DNA from: Phytopseudomonas daroniae | GTDB lineage: Bacteria; Pseudomonadota; Gammaproteobacteria; Pseudomonadales; Pseudomonadaceae | Direction of reading: 5' to 3' | Length of the DNA: 64,000 nt | Assembly (NCBI RefSeq): GCF_004327285.1 | Contig: NZ_QJUI01000001.1 | Location: 62,001-126,000 of the forward strand | Shown: in pieces, positions 39,532-50,135 of the stretch | Position numbering within the stretch: the stretch's first letter is position 1 | Layout: every line of letters begins with the position of its first letter | Program-made: the position numbers and the translations under genes | The notes under the pieces: generated by a model | What the model saw: only the letters and a program-made list of their open reading frames with translations | What the model was told of the DNA's origin: nothing | The model's database searches: none

Positions 39532-39954
39532 TTACTCGTCAGCGTTGTCGCTGTCGTTGTTGTCACTGTCATCGCCGTCATTGGACTCGGCATTTTCAGG
39601 ACGCTCACGACGCTCACGGCGCTCACTGCGGTTTTCTTCGGCCTTGAGCATCTCGGATTGGCCGGTAACGGCTTCTTCACGACGGACGACAAGGTTACGG
39701 ATCACGGCATCGTTGTAGCGGAAGTTGTCTTCCAGCTCGGCCAGGGCCTTGCCGCTGCACTCAACGTTCAGCATCACGTAGTGAGCCTTGTGAACGTTGT
39801 TGATGGCGTAGGCCAGTTGACGACGGCCCCAATCTTCCAGACGGTGGATTTTGCCACCGTCTTCTTCGATCAGCTTGGTGTAACGCTCGACCATGCCGCC
39901 GACTTGCTCGCTCTGATCCGGGTGAACCAGAAAGATGATTTCGTAATGACGCAT
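39532..39954 (-). CDS. rpsF: 30S ribosomal protein S6
   Basis: 140 residues. The N-terminal ferredoxin-like fold ([18 protein letters not shown], then [21 protein letters not shown]) is followed by an acidic tail rich in Asp, Glu and Asn after about residue 110, longer than the core fold needs. S6 binds S18 and 16S rRNA. First gene of the operon. Confidence 0.97.
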   Translation of the reverse strand: MRHYEIIFLVHPDQSEQVGGMVERYTKLIEEDGGKIHRLEDWGRRQLAYAINNVHKAHYVMLNVECSGKALAELEDNFRYNDAVIRNLVVRREEAVTGQSEMLKAEENRSERRERRERPENAESNDGDDSDNNDSDNADE

Positions 39955-40073
39955 GAATGCTCCTTACGGGTTGTAGCCTGCCGCGAAATGCGGTCAGGCA
40001 AGGAGTGAATGACACTATTGACTTGCTGAAACGAGGAGGCGCACAGGCGCCTGCCATAACGGCAAGGGGCGAC

Positions 40074-40102
40074 ATTCTAGAGAAGCCCCCCACCGCACGC
40101 AA
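40074..40102 (-). promoter_or_regulatory. Sigma-70 promoter for the rpsF operon
   Basis: On the minus strand, TTGCGT (40097-40102) and TAGAAT (40074-40079) are 17 bases apart. The -10 matches TATAAT at five of six positions. The start would lie near 40067, giving a leader of about 110 bases before rpsF, long enough for S6-S18 feedback control. No second promoter seen. Confidence 0.6.
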
Positions 40103-40121
40103 GGTGAACTGGTGAAAATTT

Positions 40122-40150
40122 GAGCAAGAAGCTCCAAGCTCCAAGCTCCA
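40122..40150. repeat. Heptamer repeat arm (AGCTCCA) upstream of rpsF
   Basis: AGCAAGAAGCTCCAAGCTCC shows a seven-base period (AGCTCCA three times). It faces the opposite-orientation arm at 40268-40322, with the sequence between able to form a loop. See the heptamer family note. Confidence 0.55.
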
Positions 40151-40193
40151 GTGGCTGACGCCTCACCATCGCGGTCAAGCACCGCAGCCTCGT

Positions 40194-40260
40194 AGCCTGG
40201 GTTGAACGCAGCGATACCCGCGCCTTCCCGGGTGCCGCCTCGCTCGACCCGAGCTACCTG
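40194..40260. repeat. Intergenic palindromic repeat (GTAGCCTGGGTTGAACGCAG type)
   Basis: GTAGCCTGGGTTGAACGCAG is close to the left arm at 60538-60557, and AGCTACCTGGGTG near the right end has the same core. Together with the two heptamer arms it fills the 330-base gap between rpsF and rlmB. Confidence 0.5.
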
Positions 40261-40267
40261 GGTGCAA

Positions 40268-40322
40268 GCGCCAAGCTTTTGCTCTTACTTGAGGCTTGTA
40301 GCTTGCCGCTTGCGGCTGCTCC
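40268..40322. repeat. Heptamer repeat arm (GCTTGNN) spanning the rlmB 3' end
   Basis: GCTTGTA, GCTTGCC, GCTTGCG follow each other in a seven-base period. The arm lies across the stop codon of rlmB (40285-40287) and encodes its last few residues. Confidence 0.6.
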
Positions 40323-41052
40323 GCTGGCGCAGCGCTTCGAACAGGCAGATACCGGTGGCCACCGACACGTTGAGGCTGCTGACGCTGCCGGCCATGGGCA
40401 GCTTCACCAGGTAATCACAGTGCTCGCGGGTCAGGCGACGCATGCCTTTGCCCTCGGCGCCCATGATCAGCACGGTCGGGCCGGTCATGTCCTGCTGGAA
40501 CAGCTCCTGCTCGGCCTCACCCGCCGTACCGACGACCCACAGACCGCGCTGCTGGAGCTTTTCCAGGCTGCGCGCGAGGTTGGTCACCGCCACCAGCGGG
40601 ATGACTTCGGCAGCACCACAAGCCACCTTGCGCACCACCGGCGTCAGCGTCGCGGATTTGTCTTTCGGCACGATCACCGCCAGCGCGCCCGCCGCATCGG
40701 CGGTGCGCAGGCAGGCGCCAAGGTTATGCGGATCGGTCACGCCATCGAGCACCAGCAACAGAGGCGGGCCTTCGCAACGGTCGAGCAGCTCTTCGAGCAT
40801 CGCTTCGCCCCACACCTGACTGGGGCTGACTTCGGCAACCACGCCCTGGTGCACGCCCTCGACCCAGGCATCCATCTCGCGACGCTCGCATTGGCCGACG
40901 GCAACACGCGCCTGCCCAGCCAGTTCGAGCAGCGGCTGAACGCGAGGATCACTGCGACCATCGGCCAGCCAGATCTGCTTCACCCGCTTGGGGTGATGAC
41001 GCAGCAGCGCTTCCACGGCATGCACGCCGTAGATCTTTTCCAGTTGACTCAT
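40285..41052 (-). CDS. rlmB: 23S rRNA (guanosine-2'-O-)-methyltransferase RlmB
   Basis: 255 residues. SPOUT-type: an N-terminal substrate domain (about 1-80, EKIYGVHAVEALLRH), then the knot with VLDGVTDPHNLGACLRTADAAG (about 115-136), ILIMGAEGKGMRRL-type motif and LPMAGSVSSLNVSVATGICLFEAL near the C-terminus. It methylates G2251 in the peptidyl transferase region. The last 10 or so residues (SSRKRQATSLK) come from a heptamer repeat and are not part of the family core. Its ATG overlaps the rnr stop by four bases. Confidence 0.95.
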   Translation of the reverse strand: MSQLEKIYGVHAVEALLRHHPKRVKQIWLADGRSDPRVQPLLELAGQARVAVGQCERREMDAWVEGVHQGVVAEVSPSQVWGEAMLEELLDRCEGPPLLLVLDGVTDPHNLGACLRTADAAGALAVIVPKDKSATLTPVVRKVACGAAEVIPLVAVTNLARSLEKLQQRGLWVVGTAGEAEQELFQQDMTGPTVLIMGAEGKGMRRLTREHCDYLVKLPMAGSVSSLNVSVATGICLFEALRQRSSRKRQATSLK

Positions 41053-43541
41053 GACTTGGCCTTGCTCTTCGATGGCCCCTTGCGATGCCGGCTCGGCTTG
41101 CCGCCCTTGTCCGCTGTCTTGCTGGCGCCCTTGCCAGACGACTTGGACTCGGCGAGCAGCGCCTTCTTGACATCACGGCTTTTCTGCACATCGGTGTTGC
41201 TGGCTGCACCGCCGCGCGAACCCTTGCCGCTACGACTGTCGCTGCCGGAGTCGCGACGCTTGCGTGTCGCCGGTGCTTCCTCAACGCCCTGAGCCATCTC
41301 GAAATCGATCTTGCGCTCGTCCAGATCGACGCGCATCACCTTCACCGAGACGCTGTCGCCGAGGCGGAAGCTGCGGCCGCTGCGCTCACCGGCGAGGCGG
41401 TGATGCACAGGGTCGAAGTGGTAATAATCGCCCGGCAGCGCAGTGACGTGCACCAGACCTTCGACATAGATGTCCTTGAGTTCGACGAACAGACCGAAGC
41501 CGGTCACTGCGGTGATCACGCCCGGGAAGGTTTCGCCGACGCGATCCTTCATGAACTCGCACTTGAGCCAGTTGACCACGTCACGGGTGGCTTCATCGGC
41601 ACGCCGCTCGGACATCGAGCACTGTTCGCCGAGCTGCTCGAGGGTCGGCTCGTCGTACGGATAGATACGCGCCTTGGGCATGCTGACGGCACCGGCACGC
41701 TGAACATGAGGCGTATCCTGCTTGGAGCGGATCACACTGCGAATGGCACGGTGGATCAGCAGATCCGGGTAACGGCGGATCGGCGAAGTGAAGTGCGCGT
41801 ACGCCTCGTAATTCAGACCGAAGTGACCCTGATTGTCGGCGCTGTAGACGGCCTGGCTGAGCGAACGCAGCATCACGGTCTGGATCAGGTGATAGTCCGG
41901 GCGCTCACGAATGCTTTCCAGCAGTGCCTGGTAATCCTTGGGCGACGGGCCGTCCTTGGATTTGCCGCGGTGCAGGGACAAGCCCAGCTCGGTGAGGAAG
42001 GCCTTGAGTTTTTCCAGGCGCTCCGGCGGCGGGCCGTCGTGCACGCGATACAGCGCAGGAATGCCGTGCTTCTGCATGAACGCCGCGGTGGCCACGTTGG
42101 CCGCCAGCATGCATTCCTCGATCAGCTTGTGGGCATCGTTGCGCTGAGTCGGGCGGATCTCCGCGATCTTGCGGCCGGAACCGAAGATGATGCGGGTTTC
42201 CTGGGTCTCGAAATCGATCGCGCCACGCTCATGACGTGCAGCGAGCAATACCTGATACAGCGAGTACAGTTGATTGAGGTGCGGCAGCACTTCCTTGTAT
42301 TCGCTACGCAGGGCCTTGCCTTCGCTGCTCTTCGGCTGCTCGAGCATGGCGCTGACCTTGTTGTAGGTCAGCCGTGCATGGGAGTGGATCACCGCCTCGT
42401 AGAACTGATAGTCGGTCATCTTGCCGGTCTTGGAGATGGTGATCTCGCAGACCATGGCCAGACGGTCGACTTTCGGATTCAGCGAGCACAGACCGTTAGA
42501 CAGCTCTTCCGGCAGCATGGGGATGACCCGCTCCGGGAAGTACACCGAGTTGCCACGCACCTGCGCCTCGGCATCCAGCGCCGAACCGACTTTCACGTAA
42601 TGAGAAACGTCGGCGATGGCGACATAAAGCTTCCAGCCGCCGGAGAACAGCCGCCAGTTGCTGCCGTTTTTCTCGCAGTACACCGCGTCGTCGAAATCCC
42701 GCGCATCTTCACCGTCGATGGTGACGAAGGGGATATGGCGCATGTCGACGCGATGCTCCTTGTCCTTCTCTTCGACTTCCGGCTTGAGCTTGCGCGCTTC
42801 CTTGACCACGGCCTCGGGCCAGACGTGAGGAATATCGTAGCTGCGCAGCGCCACGTCGATTTCCATGCCCGGCGCCATGTAGTTGCCAACCACTTCGGTC
42901 ACGTCGCCCTGGGGCTGGAAGCGCGGCGTCGGCCAGTGAGTGATAGCCACTTCGACGAACTGCCCCTGCTTGGCGCCACCGTTGCGTCCCGCCGTGACCA
43001 GCACTTCCTGCTGGATCTTCGGGTTGTCGGGAATCACGAAGCCGATACCGCTCTCTTCGTAATAACGACCGATGATGGTCTCGTGACCACGGGAGATCAC
43101 TTCTACGATAGCGCCCTCACGGCGACCACGACGGTCGAGACCGGAAACCCGGGCCAGCGCCCGGTCGCCATCGAACACCAGACGCATCTGCGCCGGGCTG
43201 AGAAACAGATCGTCACTGCCGTCATCCGGCACCAGGAAGCCGAAGCCATCGCGGTGACCGTTGACGCGACCGAGGATCAGATCGAGCTTATCCACCGGCG
43301 CGTACGTGCCACGACGGGTGTAGATCAACTGGCCATCGCGCTCCATGGCGCGCAGTCGGCGGCGCAGCGCCTCGGCCTGATCTTCGGTAGTCAGCCCGAA
43401 CTCGTCGAGCAGCTCCTCACGGTTGGCGGGCGAGCCGCGCTCGGCCAAGTGCTGAAGAATCAGCTCGCGGCTAGGAATGGGGTTGTCATACTTTTCCGCT
43501 TCACGAGCGGCCTCGGGATCGAGGGATTGCCAATCGGCCAT
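41049..43541 (-). CDS. rnr: Ribonuclease R
   Basis: 830 residues. N-terminal helix-turn-helix (about 20-85), two cold-shock domains (about 85-250), the RNB catalytic domain (about 260-600; IDGEDARDFDDAVY holds the metal-binding aspartates), an S1 domain (about 640-725), and a basic, low-complexity tail after about 740 rich in Lys, Ser and Gly. A 3'-5' exoribonuclease that degrades structured RNA. It is followed by rlmB in a four-base overlap. The order rnr-rlmB is the conserved one. Confidence 0.96.
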   Translation of the reverse strand: MADWQSLDPEAAREAEKYDNPIPSRELILQHLAERGSPANREELLDEFGLTTEDQAEALRRRLRAMERDGQLIYTRRGTYAPVDKLDLILGRVNGHRDGFGFLVPDDGSDDLFLSPAQMRLVFDGDRALARVSGLDRRGRREGAIVEVISRGHETIIGRYYEESGIGFVIPDNPKIQQEVLVTAGRNGGAKQGQFVEVAITHWPTPRFQPQGDVTEVVGNYMAPGMEIDVALRSYDIPHVWPEAVVKEARKLKPEVEEKDKEHRVDMRHIPFVTIDGEDARDFDDAVYCEKNGSNWRLFSGGWKLYVAIADVSHYVKVGSALDAEAQVRGNSVYFPERVIPMLPEELSNGLCSLNPKVDRLAMVCEITISKTGKMTDYQFYEAVIHSHARLTYNKVSAMLEQPKSSEGKALRSEYKEVLPHLNQLYSLYQVLLAARHERGAIDFETQETRIIFGSGRKIAEIRPTQRNDAHKLIEECMLAANVATAAFMQKHGIPALYRVHDGPPPERLEKLKAFLTELGLSLHRGKSKDGPSPKDYQALLESIRERPDYHLIQTVMLRSLSQAVYSADNQGHFGLNYEAYAHFTSPIRRYPDLLIHRAIRSVIRSKQDTPHVQRAGAVSMPKARIYPYDEPTLEQLGEQCSMSERRADEATRDVVNWLKCEFMKDRVGETFPGVITAVTGFGLFVELKDIYVEGLVHVTALPGDYYHFDPVHHRLAGERSGRSFRLGDSVSVKVMRVDLDERKIDFEMAQGVEEAPATRKRRDSGSDSRSGKGSRGGAASNTDVQKSRDVKKALLAESKSSGKGASKTADKGGKPSRHRKGPSKSKAKS

Positions 43542-43650
43542 TAGAACCTGTTCACCTTATCTATAGAGTCGGTTTTGCCATGTGTCTATTGAAGCGCGAA
43601 AGCGCCCTTCGGGTCAGCTTTCGACGCGAATAATTTTTCGCTGACGGGGG

Positions 43651-43679
43651 TTTACAAGGTAAAAGCACGACCGTATAGT
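43651..43679 (+). promoter_or_regulatory. Sigma-70 promoter for the tRNA-Leu pair
   Basis: TTTACA (43651-43656), 17 bases, TATAGT (43674-43679), then a GC-rich discriminator (TCGCGCCC). Both hexamers match consensus at five of six positions. The discriminator is typical of stringently controlled stable RNA promoters. The start would be near 43686, about 57 bases before the first tRNA. Confidence 0.8.
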
Positions 43680-43742
43680 TCGCGCCCACAGCGTCGAGCA
43701 GACGTTGTAACACGGAACAGATGAGCAATCATCCGTTTCAGT

Positions 43743-43829
43743 GCCCAGGTGGCGGAATTGGTAGACGCGCTGGTTTCAGGTATCAGTGATCGCAAGATCG
43801 TGGAAGTTCGAGTCTTCTCCTGGGCACCA
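43743..43829 (+). tRNA. tRNA-Leu (anticodon CAG), copy 1
   Basis: 87 bases including the encoded CCA. Acceptor stem GCCCAGG/CCTGGGC, a long variable arm (type II tRNA), T-loop GTTCGAGTC. Anticodon stem CTGGT/ATCAG encloses the loop TTCAGGT, so the anticodon CAG is at 43777-43779 and reads CUG. Confidence 0.95.
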
Positions 43830-43904
43830 AATTTAGAAGCATGATCTGATCGTGCTTCGGATAACGGACGCAATGCTCCGTGTCGGAAACGACGAAGATT
43901 GCAC

Positions 43905-43991
43905 GCCCAGGTGGTGAAATTGGTAGACACGCCAGCTTCAGGTGCTGGTGACCTTACGGTCGTGGAAGTTCGAGTCTTCTCCTGGGCACCA
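43905..43991 (+). tRNA. tRNA-Leu (anticodon CAG), copy 2
   Basis: 87 bases with encoded CCA and a long variable arm. Anticodon stem CCAGC/GCTGG encloses TTCAGGT; the anticodon CAG is at 43939-43941. The acceptor stem and T-arm equal copy 1 while the D-arm, anticodon stem and variable arm differ, so the two are diverged isoacceptors with the same anticodon. Confidence 0.95.
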
Positions 43992-43995
43992 ATTC

Positions 43996-44025
43996 AAAAA
44001 ACCGAGCCAATGGCTCGGTTTTTTA
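43996..44025 (+). terminator. Intrinsic terminator after the tRNA-Leu pair
   Basis: ACCGAGCC-AAT-GGCTCGGT followed by TTTTTT. It is only five bases after the second tRNA. The left side also has an A run, so it could work in both directions. Confidence 0.9.
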
Positions 44026-44038
44026 TTGCCTGCAATAA

Positions 44039-44154
44039 AGCTGCAAGCTGCAAGCTGCAAGCTGCAAGCTGCAAGCTGCAAGCTGCAAGCTGCAAGCTGC
44101 AAGCTGCAAGCTGCAAGCTGCAAGCTGCAAGCTGCAAGCTGCAAGCTGCAAGCT
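44039..44154. repeat. Perfect tandem array of the heptamer AGCTGCA (16.6 copies)
   Basis: AGCTGCA repeats without a mismatch from 44039 to 44154. It starts 14 bases after the tRNA terminator. A degenerate arm of the same unit in the other orientation (GCTTGTA, GCTTGCC) lies at 44199-44230, next to the stop of the convergent chemoreceptor gene. Confidence 0.95.
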
Positions 44155-44198
44155 AGCATGCAGCGCCCCGCAGCCCGTCAGTCAAGCCTCTGCTTTCA

Positions 44199-44230
44199 CT
44201 TGAAGCTTATGGCTTGTAGCTTGCCGCTGC
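44199..44230. repeat. Heptamer repeat arm next to chemoreceptor stop
   Basis: ACTTGAAGCTTATGGCTTGT continues with the unit GCTTGNN in a seven-base period. Opposite orientation to the array at 44039. It ends four bases before the stop of the chemoreceptor gene. Confidence 0.6.
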
Positions 44231-44234
44231 CCTT

Positions 44235-46169
44235 TCAGACCTTGAACTGCCCCAGGCTGGCCTTCAGTTGCCCCGCCAGACCGTCGAGCACACGACCACT
44301 GTTCGCCGTTGCCGCCACCGCCTCGGCCGCGCGCTGAGCTTCGGAATGAATCACCTCGACCCGCCCGCGCACCGCATCGGCGCCTTCGGCCTGATGAGCC
44401 GCCGCCTGAGTCGCTGCATTGATCGCACCGTGTACATCCTCCACCGAACGCTGCACCGCCTGCTGGAGGCGCGCACTCTCACGTAGCGCCGCCAGGCCCT
44501 GATCAGCCTGCTGACCAGCCTGACCAATCGCGCCGACCGCCTCACGAGCCCCCTGCTGCAGGGCAACGATGTGCGACTGGATATCGCCGGTCGACTGCTG
44601 GGTCTTGCTGGCCAACGCCCGCACCTCGTCAGCGACCACGGCGAAACCGCGGCCGCTCTCCCCTGCCCGCGCCGCCTCGATGGCGGCATTCAGCGCCAGC
44701 AGATTGGTCTGCTCGGCAATCGAGCGGATAACGGTCAGCACCACCTCGATCTGCTCACTCTGCTTGGCCAATCGCTCGATCACGGCTGAACCGGCATCGA
44801 CACGCTGCACCAGCTCTTCAATGGAGCTGCCCACACGATTGGCGATGGTGGCATTTTCCTGGGTCGCCTGGCGGATCGCCTCGACCCGCTGCAAGGCCTC
44901 CTGCATGGCGCGACTCTCGGCTTGCGCCTCGTCCGCCATCGCCGCCAGCGCCTGCAGGCTGGCGGCCACTTCATCACGCTGCCTCTTGGCCGCCGATTCC
45001 GCCGCAGCACTACGGGTCGTCAACGCACTGATTTCCTGGCCGGTACGCACCGCCACTTCGCCAGCCTCACGCACGATGGGTTGCAATTTGGCGACGAAAC
45101 GATTGACCGCCGAGGCCATTTCACCGATTTCGTCGCGACTGTCGATCTCGATACGCCGGGTCAGGTCACCCTCACCCGCCGCCAGATCGTCGAGGGCCGC
45201 GATCAAGGTGCGCAGGCGCACCACCACGCTGCGACCGAGCACGATAGCCAACGCCAGCAGCACACCGAAACCGACCACCGCCAACCCCAGGCCAATACGC
45301 CAGCGCAGGTTCGAGGCAGCCGCATCGACCGCCGCCCCGGTATTGGCCGACATACCTTGCGCCGCCTGTTGCGCCGCCGCCAGGCGTGCCGACAACGCCG
45401 CGGCACTTTCGGTGGACGCACCCGCCAGACTATCGGCGACCAGCTGCCCGCCACTGGCCAGCAGCGCCTCGAAGCGCGAATCGATGGCCGCCAGTTCGGC
45501 ATCGATGGCTGAGGTGGACACGCCCATCAGCACCTTGCCGATTTCCACGCCGTTGGGGCTGATACCGGCCTCGACGAAGTACACGGTGGGATCGCTTTTG
45601 GCAGCGTCGATGACCTTGTCCAGCGCGCGCTCACCCGCCCCCTTCTCGAGCATGGTCTTGATCTGCTCGTTCTGTCGGTTGAGGTAGCGGGTCAGATGGT
45701 TACCTTCGGCATCGTCGTAGACGACGAACAACACATTGGGATTACGCTGCGCACGTCGGGCGAATTCGGACAGCGCCGGAGTATCGGAATCCCACATGGC
45801 CCGTGGCGCGACAGCCGCGAGCAACTGCGCCAGATCATTGGCGGAATCCTTCAGGCTCTTCTCCAGACTGGCGCGCATCTGCACGCGCTCTTCACCCAAT
45901 CGGCTCGACAGGCCCGCGGAGAGGCTTTCACGGGTGCGCACCGAAAGACCACCCAGGCTGGCGGAAACTTCCTGATTGGCTTGCTCCAGCTCGCTGGAAA
46001 GGCGCCCGGCATCGTTGCCCAGTTGCCGCTCCAGATCGGTCACCAGGCCGTCTACCGTACTGCGGGTCAGCGCCAGCACCAGCAGCACCTGAACGAACAG
46101 CGCAATACCCAGCGCAATGAACACTGGCAGCAACAGACGACTACGAAATAGCGACAGAACAGCAACCAC
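44235..46169 (-). CDS. Methyl-accepting chemotaxis protein
   Basis: 644 residues from GTG 46169, chosen because GGAGG lies eight bases upstream; longer frames lack a ribosome site. First membrane helix near residues 10-35, a periplasmic helical sensor (about 40-290, containing [20 protein letters not shown]), a second helix, HAMP, and the signalling hairpin with tip [20 protein letters not shown]. The sensor looks like a single-Cache or helical type without an obvious ligand motif. Cell-pole chemoreceptor; the ligand is unknown. Not next to other chemotaxis genes. Confidence 0.85.
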   Translation of the reverse strand: MVAVLSLFRSRLLLPVFIALGIALFVQVLLVLALTRSTVDGLVTDLERQLGNDAGRLSSELEQANQEVSASLGGLSVRTRESLSAGLSSRLGEERVQMRASLEKSLKDSANDLAQLLAAVAPRAMWDSDTPALSEFARRAQRNPNVLFVVYDDAEGNHLTRYLNRQNEQIKTMLEKGAGERALDKVIDAAKSDPTVYFVEAGISPNGVEIGKVLMGVSTSAIDAELAAIDSRFEALLASGGQLVADSLAGASTESAAALSARLAAAQQAAQGMSANTGAAVDAAASNLRWRIGLGLAVVGFGVLLALAIVLGRSVVVRLRTLIAALDDLAAGEGDLTRRIEIDSRDEIGEMASAVNRFVAKLQPIVREAGEVAVRTGQEISALTTRSAAAESAAKRQRDEVAASLQALAAMADEAQAESRAMQEALQRVEAIRQATQENATIANRVGSSIEELVQRVDAGSAVIERLAKQSEQIEVVLTVIRSIAEQTNLLALNAAIEAARAGESGRGFAVVADEVRALASKTQQSTGDIQSHIVALQQGAREAVGAIGQAGQQADQGLAALRESARLQQAVQRSVEDVHGAINAATQAAAHQAEGADAVRGRVEVIHSEAQRAAEAVAATANSGRVLDGLAGQLKASLGQFKV

Positions 46170-46283
46170 GGGCAAATCCTCCGACCGCCAGGGAAGCGGC
46201 AACTTCAAGGTAGGATCAAGACAAAGCAAGGCGCGTGCCGAATGACGGCATATTGCCAGATTGCGCCCGAGCAAGAGTGCCCG

Positions 46284-46322
46284 TCAAATGAAAACGGGCC
46301 GCACAAAGGCGACCCGTTTTCG
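46284..46322 (-). terminator. Intrinsic terminator after purA
   Basis: On the minus strand, AAAACGGGTCGCC-TTT-GTGCGGCCCGTTTT. The A and T runs on both sides make it bidirectional in form. It sits between purA and the chemoreceptor. Confidence 0.7.
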
Positions 46323-46358
46323 TTACCCACTCACGGCTCCATGGGGAGCCGCCATTGC

Positions 46359-47684
<1,326 letters not shown>

Positions 47685-47730
47685 TCACGGCCGGCGAAAG
47701 TAATTCAGAATAGACGACCACAGCGGTCGC

Positions 47731-48915
47731 TCAGTCCAGCGCCAGCACTTGCCAGCGACCGTCACGCAATAACAACTGGCGATCACAGCGAGCGTCTGCA
47801 GCCTCGGCCAGCGCCTGTCCCGGCAATGCCTGCACCACTCGCTCACCTTCGGCACGCAGACGGCGAACCGCCTGCCACAGGTAAACGTCATGGCTGTCCG
47901 GCGCCCAGATGCCTGCCGGCTCTTCGCCGAGCGGCATACGGCCGAGACTCACCAGGGTTTTCAGATCAGTGGAAAAACCAGTGGCCGGACGCGCCCGCCC
48001 AAAATCGGCACCGATGTCGTCATAGCGGCCGCCCTGGGCAATCGCCTGACCGACGGCCGGTACGAACGCTGCGAACACCACGCCGGTGTGGTAGTGATAA
48101 CCACGCAGCTCACCGAGATCGAAGTACAGCGGCAGCTCCGGATAACGCACGCTCAGCGCATCGGCGATGGCCAACAGGTCATCCAGGGCTTCATGCACGT
48201 CATCCGGCGCCTCGACCAGACAAGCCTGAGCCAGATCCAGCACTTCACGACCGCCACACAACTCGCCAAGCGAACGCAGCATGCGGCGCAGCGCGTCGGG
48301 CAGGGCCTCGGTCAGCGCATCGATCTCGTCCATGGCCTTGCGCTGCAGCGCATCGAACAGCTGCTGCTCGACCTCGCCAGACAGCTCGGCGGCACGCGCC
48401 AGGCCACGGTAGATACCGACATGACCAAGATCCATGTGCACATCCGGCACCTCGGCCAGCTCCAGCGTATCGACCAGCAGGCTGATCACTTCGACATCGC
48501 TGGCCGGGCTGGCGTCGCCATACAACTCGGCGCCAAGCTGAATCGGACTACGCGAAGTGGTCAGCGCACGCGGCTGCGCATGCAGCACGCTGCCGGCATA
48601 ACACAGCCTGCTCGGGCCTTCACGACGCAGCGTATGCGCATCGATGCGTGCCACTTGCGGGGTGATGTCGGCGCGAAAGCCCATCTGCCGGCCGGACAGT
48701 GGATCGGTCACCTTGAAGGTGCGCAGATCCAGATCCTGGCCAGCACCGGTCAGCAGCGACTCCAGGTACTCGATATGGGGGGTTACCACGAATTCATAGC
48801 CCCAGCGCTGGAACAGATCCAGCACCTGACGACGCGCGACTTCGATGCGCGCCGCCTCCGGAGGCAATACTTCCTCGATCCCATCTGGCAGCAGCCAGCG
48901 GTCTACCGTTGCCAT
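47731..48915 (-). CDS. hisZ: ATP phosphoribosyltransferase regulatory subunit HisZ
   Basis: 394 residues from ATG 48915. It is a class II aminoacyl-tRNA synthetase paralogue: motif 2-like [18 protein letters not shown] is present, but the catalytic residues of histidyl-tRNA synthetase are not all kept. It partners the short form of HisG in the first step of histidine synthesis. The hisG gene is not in this window. Position next to purA is conserved. Confidence 0.95.
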   Translation of the reverse strand: MATVDRWLLPDGIEEVLPPEAARIEVARRQVLDLFQRWGYEFVVTPHIEYLESLLTGAGQDLDLRTFKVTDPLSGRQMGFRADITPQVARIDAHTLRREGPSRLCYAGSVLHAQPRALTTSRSPIQLGAELYGDASPASDVEVISLLVDTLELAEVPDVHMDLGHVGIYRGLARAAELSGEVEQQLFDALQRKAMDEIDALTEALPDALRRMLRSLGELCGGREVLDLAQACLVEAPDDVHEALDDLLAIADALSVRYPELPLYFDLGELRGYHYHTGVVFAAFVPAVGQAIAQGGRYDDIGADFGRARPATGFSTDLKTLVSLGRMPLGEEPAGIWAPDSHDVYLWQAVRRLRAEGERVVQALPGQALAEAADARCDRQLLLRDGRWQVLALD

Positions 48916-49137
48916 TTCGCCATTTCCCTCTTGATTCGGGCGGCACAAGCCTTCAGTGAAGCGGATGGAAAGCCGAACCCGGCAACAGGCCGGTCAGCTC
49001 CAGGAACGGGCATCGAGACGATCAGTGAATTGATTGCACGAAGCCCCCACGCCAGGGGCGCGGAAAGAGGCAAGGTCATGAACCTTGAAAGACAGAACGT
49101 AACGCTCAGTTCGTGCCGCATGATTCCCACAGGCGCA

Positions 49138-49160
49138 AAAAAGCCGGGATTTTCCCGGCT
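49138..49160 (-). terminator. Intrinsic terminator after hflC
   Basis: On the minus strand, AGCCGGGA-AAA-TCCCGGCT followed by TTTTTT. It ends the large miaA-hfq-hfl operon before hisZ. The 347-base gap from 48916 to 49262 holds this and a heptamer-type repeat but no gene. From memory, Pseudomonas usually has a small DUF2065 gene here; I do not find one. Confidence 0.8.
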
Positions 49161-49180
49161 GCTGCATCATACCACGGCTG

Positions 49181-49258
49181 AGGCCACAGGCCACAAGCTT
49201 CAGGCTACAAGCGGTCACCCGCCCTGTTTGTCGCCTGTTGCCTGTGGCCCGCGGCCGC
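49181..49258. repeat. Degenerate heptamer-type inverted repeat after hflC
   Basis: GGCCACAGGCCACAAGCTTC on the left and CGCCTGTTGCCTGTGGCC on the right can pair. The left part shows the CAAGC-type unit of the heptamer family. Confidence 0.45.
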
Positions 49259-49262
49259 CTTG

Positions 49263-50135
49263 TCAGGGTCGCGATTTTTCCAGGTAACGGAAGAAGTCGC
49301 TGCTCGGATCCAGCACCAGCACGTCACGCTTGTCGGAGAAGCTCTCGCGATAGGCGTTCAGGCTGCGATAGAAGGAGTAGAACTCCTGATCCTGACCGTA
49401 GGCCCTGGAGTAGATAGCAGCGGCTTGGGCATCACCCTCACCACGCAGCTCCTCGGCCTGCCGATAGGCTTCAGCGAGCAGTACACGCTGCTGACGATCG
49501 GCGTCTGCGCGAATACCTTCTGCCAGCTCCTTACCCTTGGCGCGATGCTCACGAGCCTCGCGCTCACGCTCCGAACTCATACGATCGAATACGCTGCGGT
49601 TGACTTCCTTGGGCAGGTCGATGGCCTTGACGCGAACGTCCACCACTTCGATGCCCAGCTCACGCTGCGCCGCACGATTGAGCGATGCCGTCACGTCAGC
49701 CATCAGCGCATCACGTTCGCCGGATACCGACTCGTGCAAGGTGCGTTTACCGAACTGGTCACGCAGCGATGCCTCGAGACGACGCGACAGGCGCTCATCG
49801 GCGATCTGCTTCATACCCGACGTCGCGGTGTAGTAACGCTCGGCATCCAGCACACGCCATTTGGCGTAGGCATCGACCATCAGCGCTTTCTTCTCAAGCG
49901 TCAGAAAGCGCGAGTTGACGGTATCGAGCGTCAGCAAACGGGCATCGAACTTGCGCACCTGGTTGACGTACGGAATCTTCATGTGCAGACCAGGCTGCAC
50001 GTCCGGCTCGACAATCCGACCGAACTGCAGCAGCACTGCACGCTCGGTTTGCGCCACGATATAGAAGCTGCTCCAGGCGATCAGCGCCAGCACCACCCCT
50101 ACGATCAGGGTCACCAGTGATTTATTGCTCATCAA
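49263..50135 (-). CDS. hflC: HflC, modulator of FtsH protease
   Basis: 290 residues. An N-terminal membrane helix (about 8-27, LVTLIVGVVLALIAWSSFYI), then the SPFH/prohibitin domain with IPYVNQVRKFDARLLTLD, and helical EREREAREHRAKGKELAEGI. It forms a periplasm-facing cage with HflK around FtsH. Starts in a four-base overlap with the hflK stop. Confidence 0.95.
   Translation of the reverse strand: MMSNKSLVTLIVGVVLALIAWSSFYIVAQTERAVLLQFGRIVEPDVQPGLHMKIPYVNQVRKFDARLLTLDTVNSRFLTLEKKALMVDAYAKWRVLDAERYYTATSGMKQIADERLSRRLEASLRDQFGKRTLHESVSGERDALMADVTASLNRAAQRELGIEVVDVRVKAIDLPKEVNRSVFDRMSSEREREAREHRAKGKELAEGIRADADRQQRVLLAEAYRQAEELRGEGDAQAAAIYSRAYGQDQEFYSFYRSLNAYRESFSDKRDVLVLDPSSDFFRYLEKSRP

Noticed and set aside
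41085..43544. A long plus-strand frame opposite rnr
   Set aside because: Antisense shadow of rnr, with no domain signature and no ribosome site.
44039..44154. Tandem repeat considered as a CRISPR array
   Set aside because: The unit is seven bases with no spacers; there are no cas genes in the window. It is a simple tandem repeat.
44039..44156. Coding of the heptamer array as a protein of repeated Cys-Lys-Leu-Gln-Ala-Ala-Ser units
   Set aside because: The frame has no start with a ribosome site and begins inside the tRNA; low-complexity translation of a repeat.
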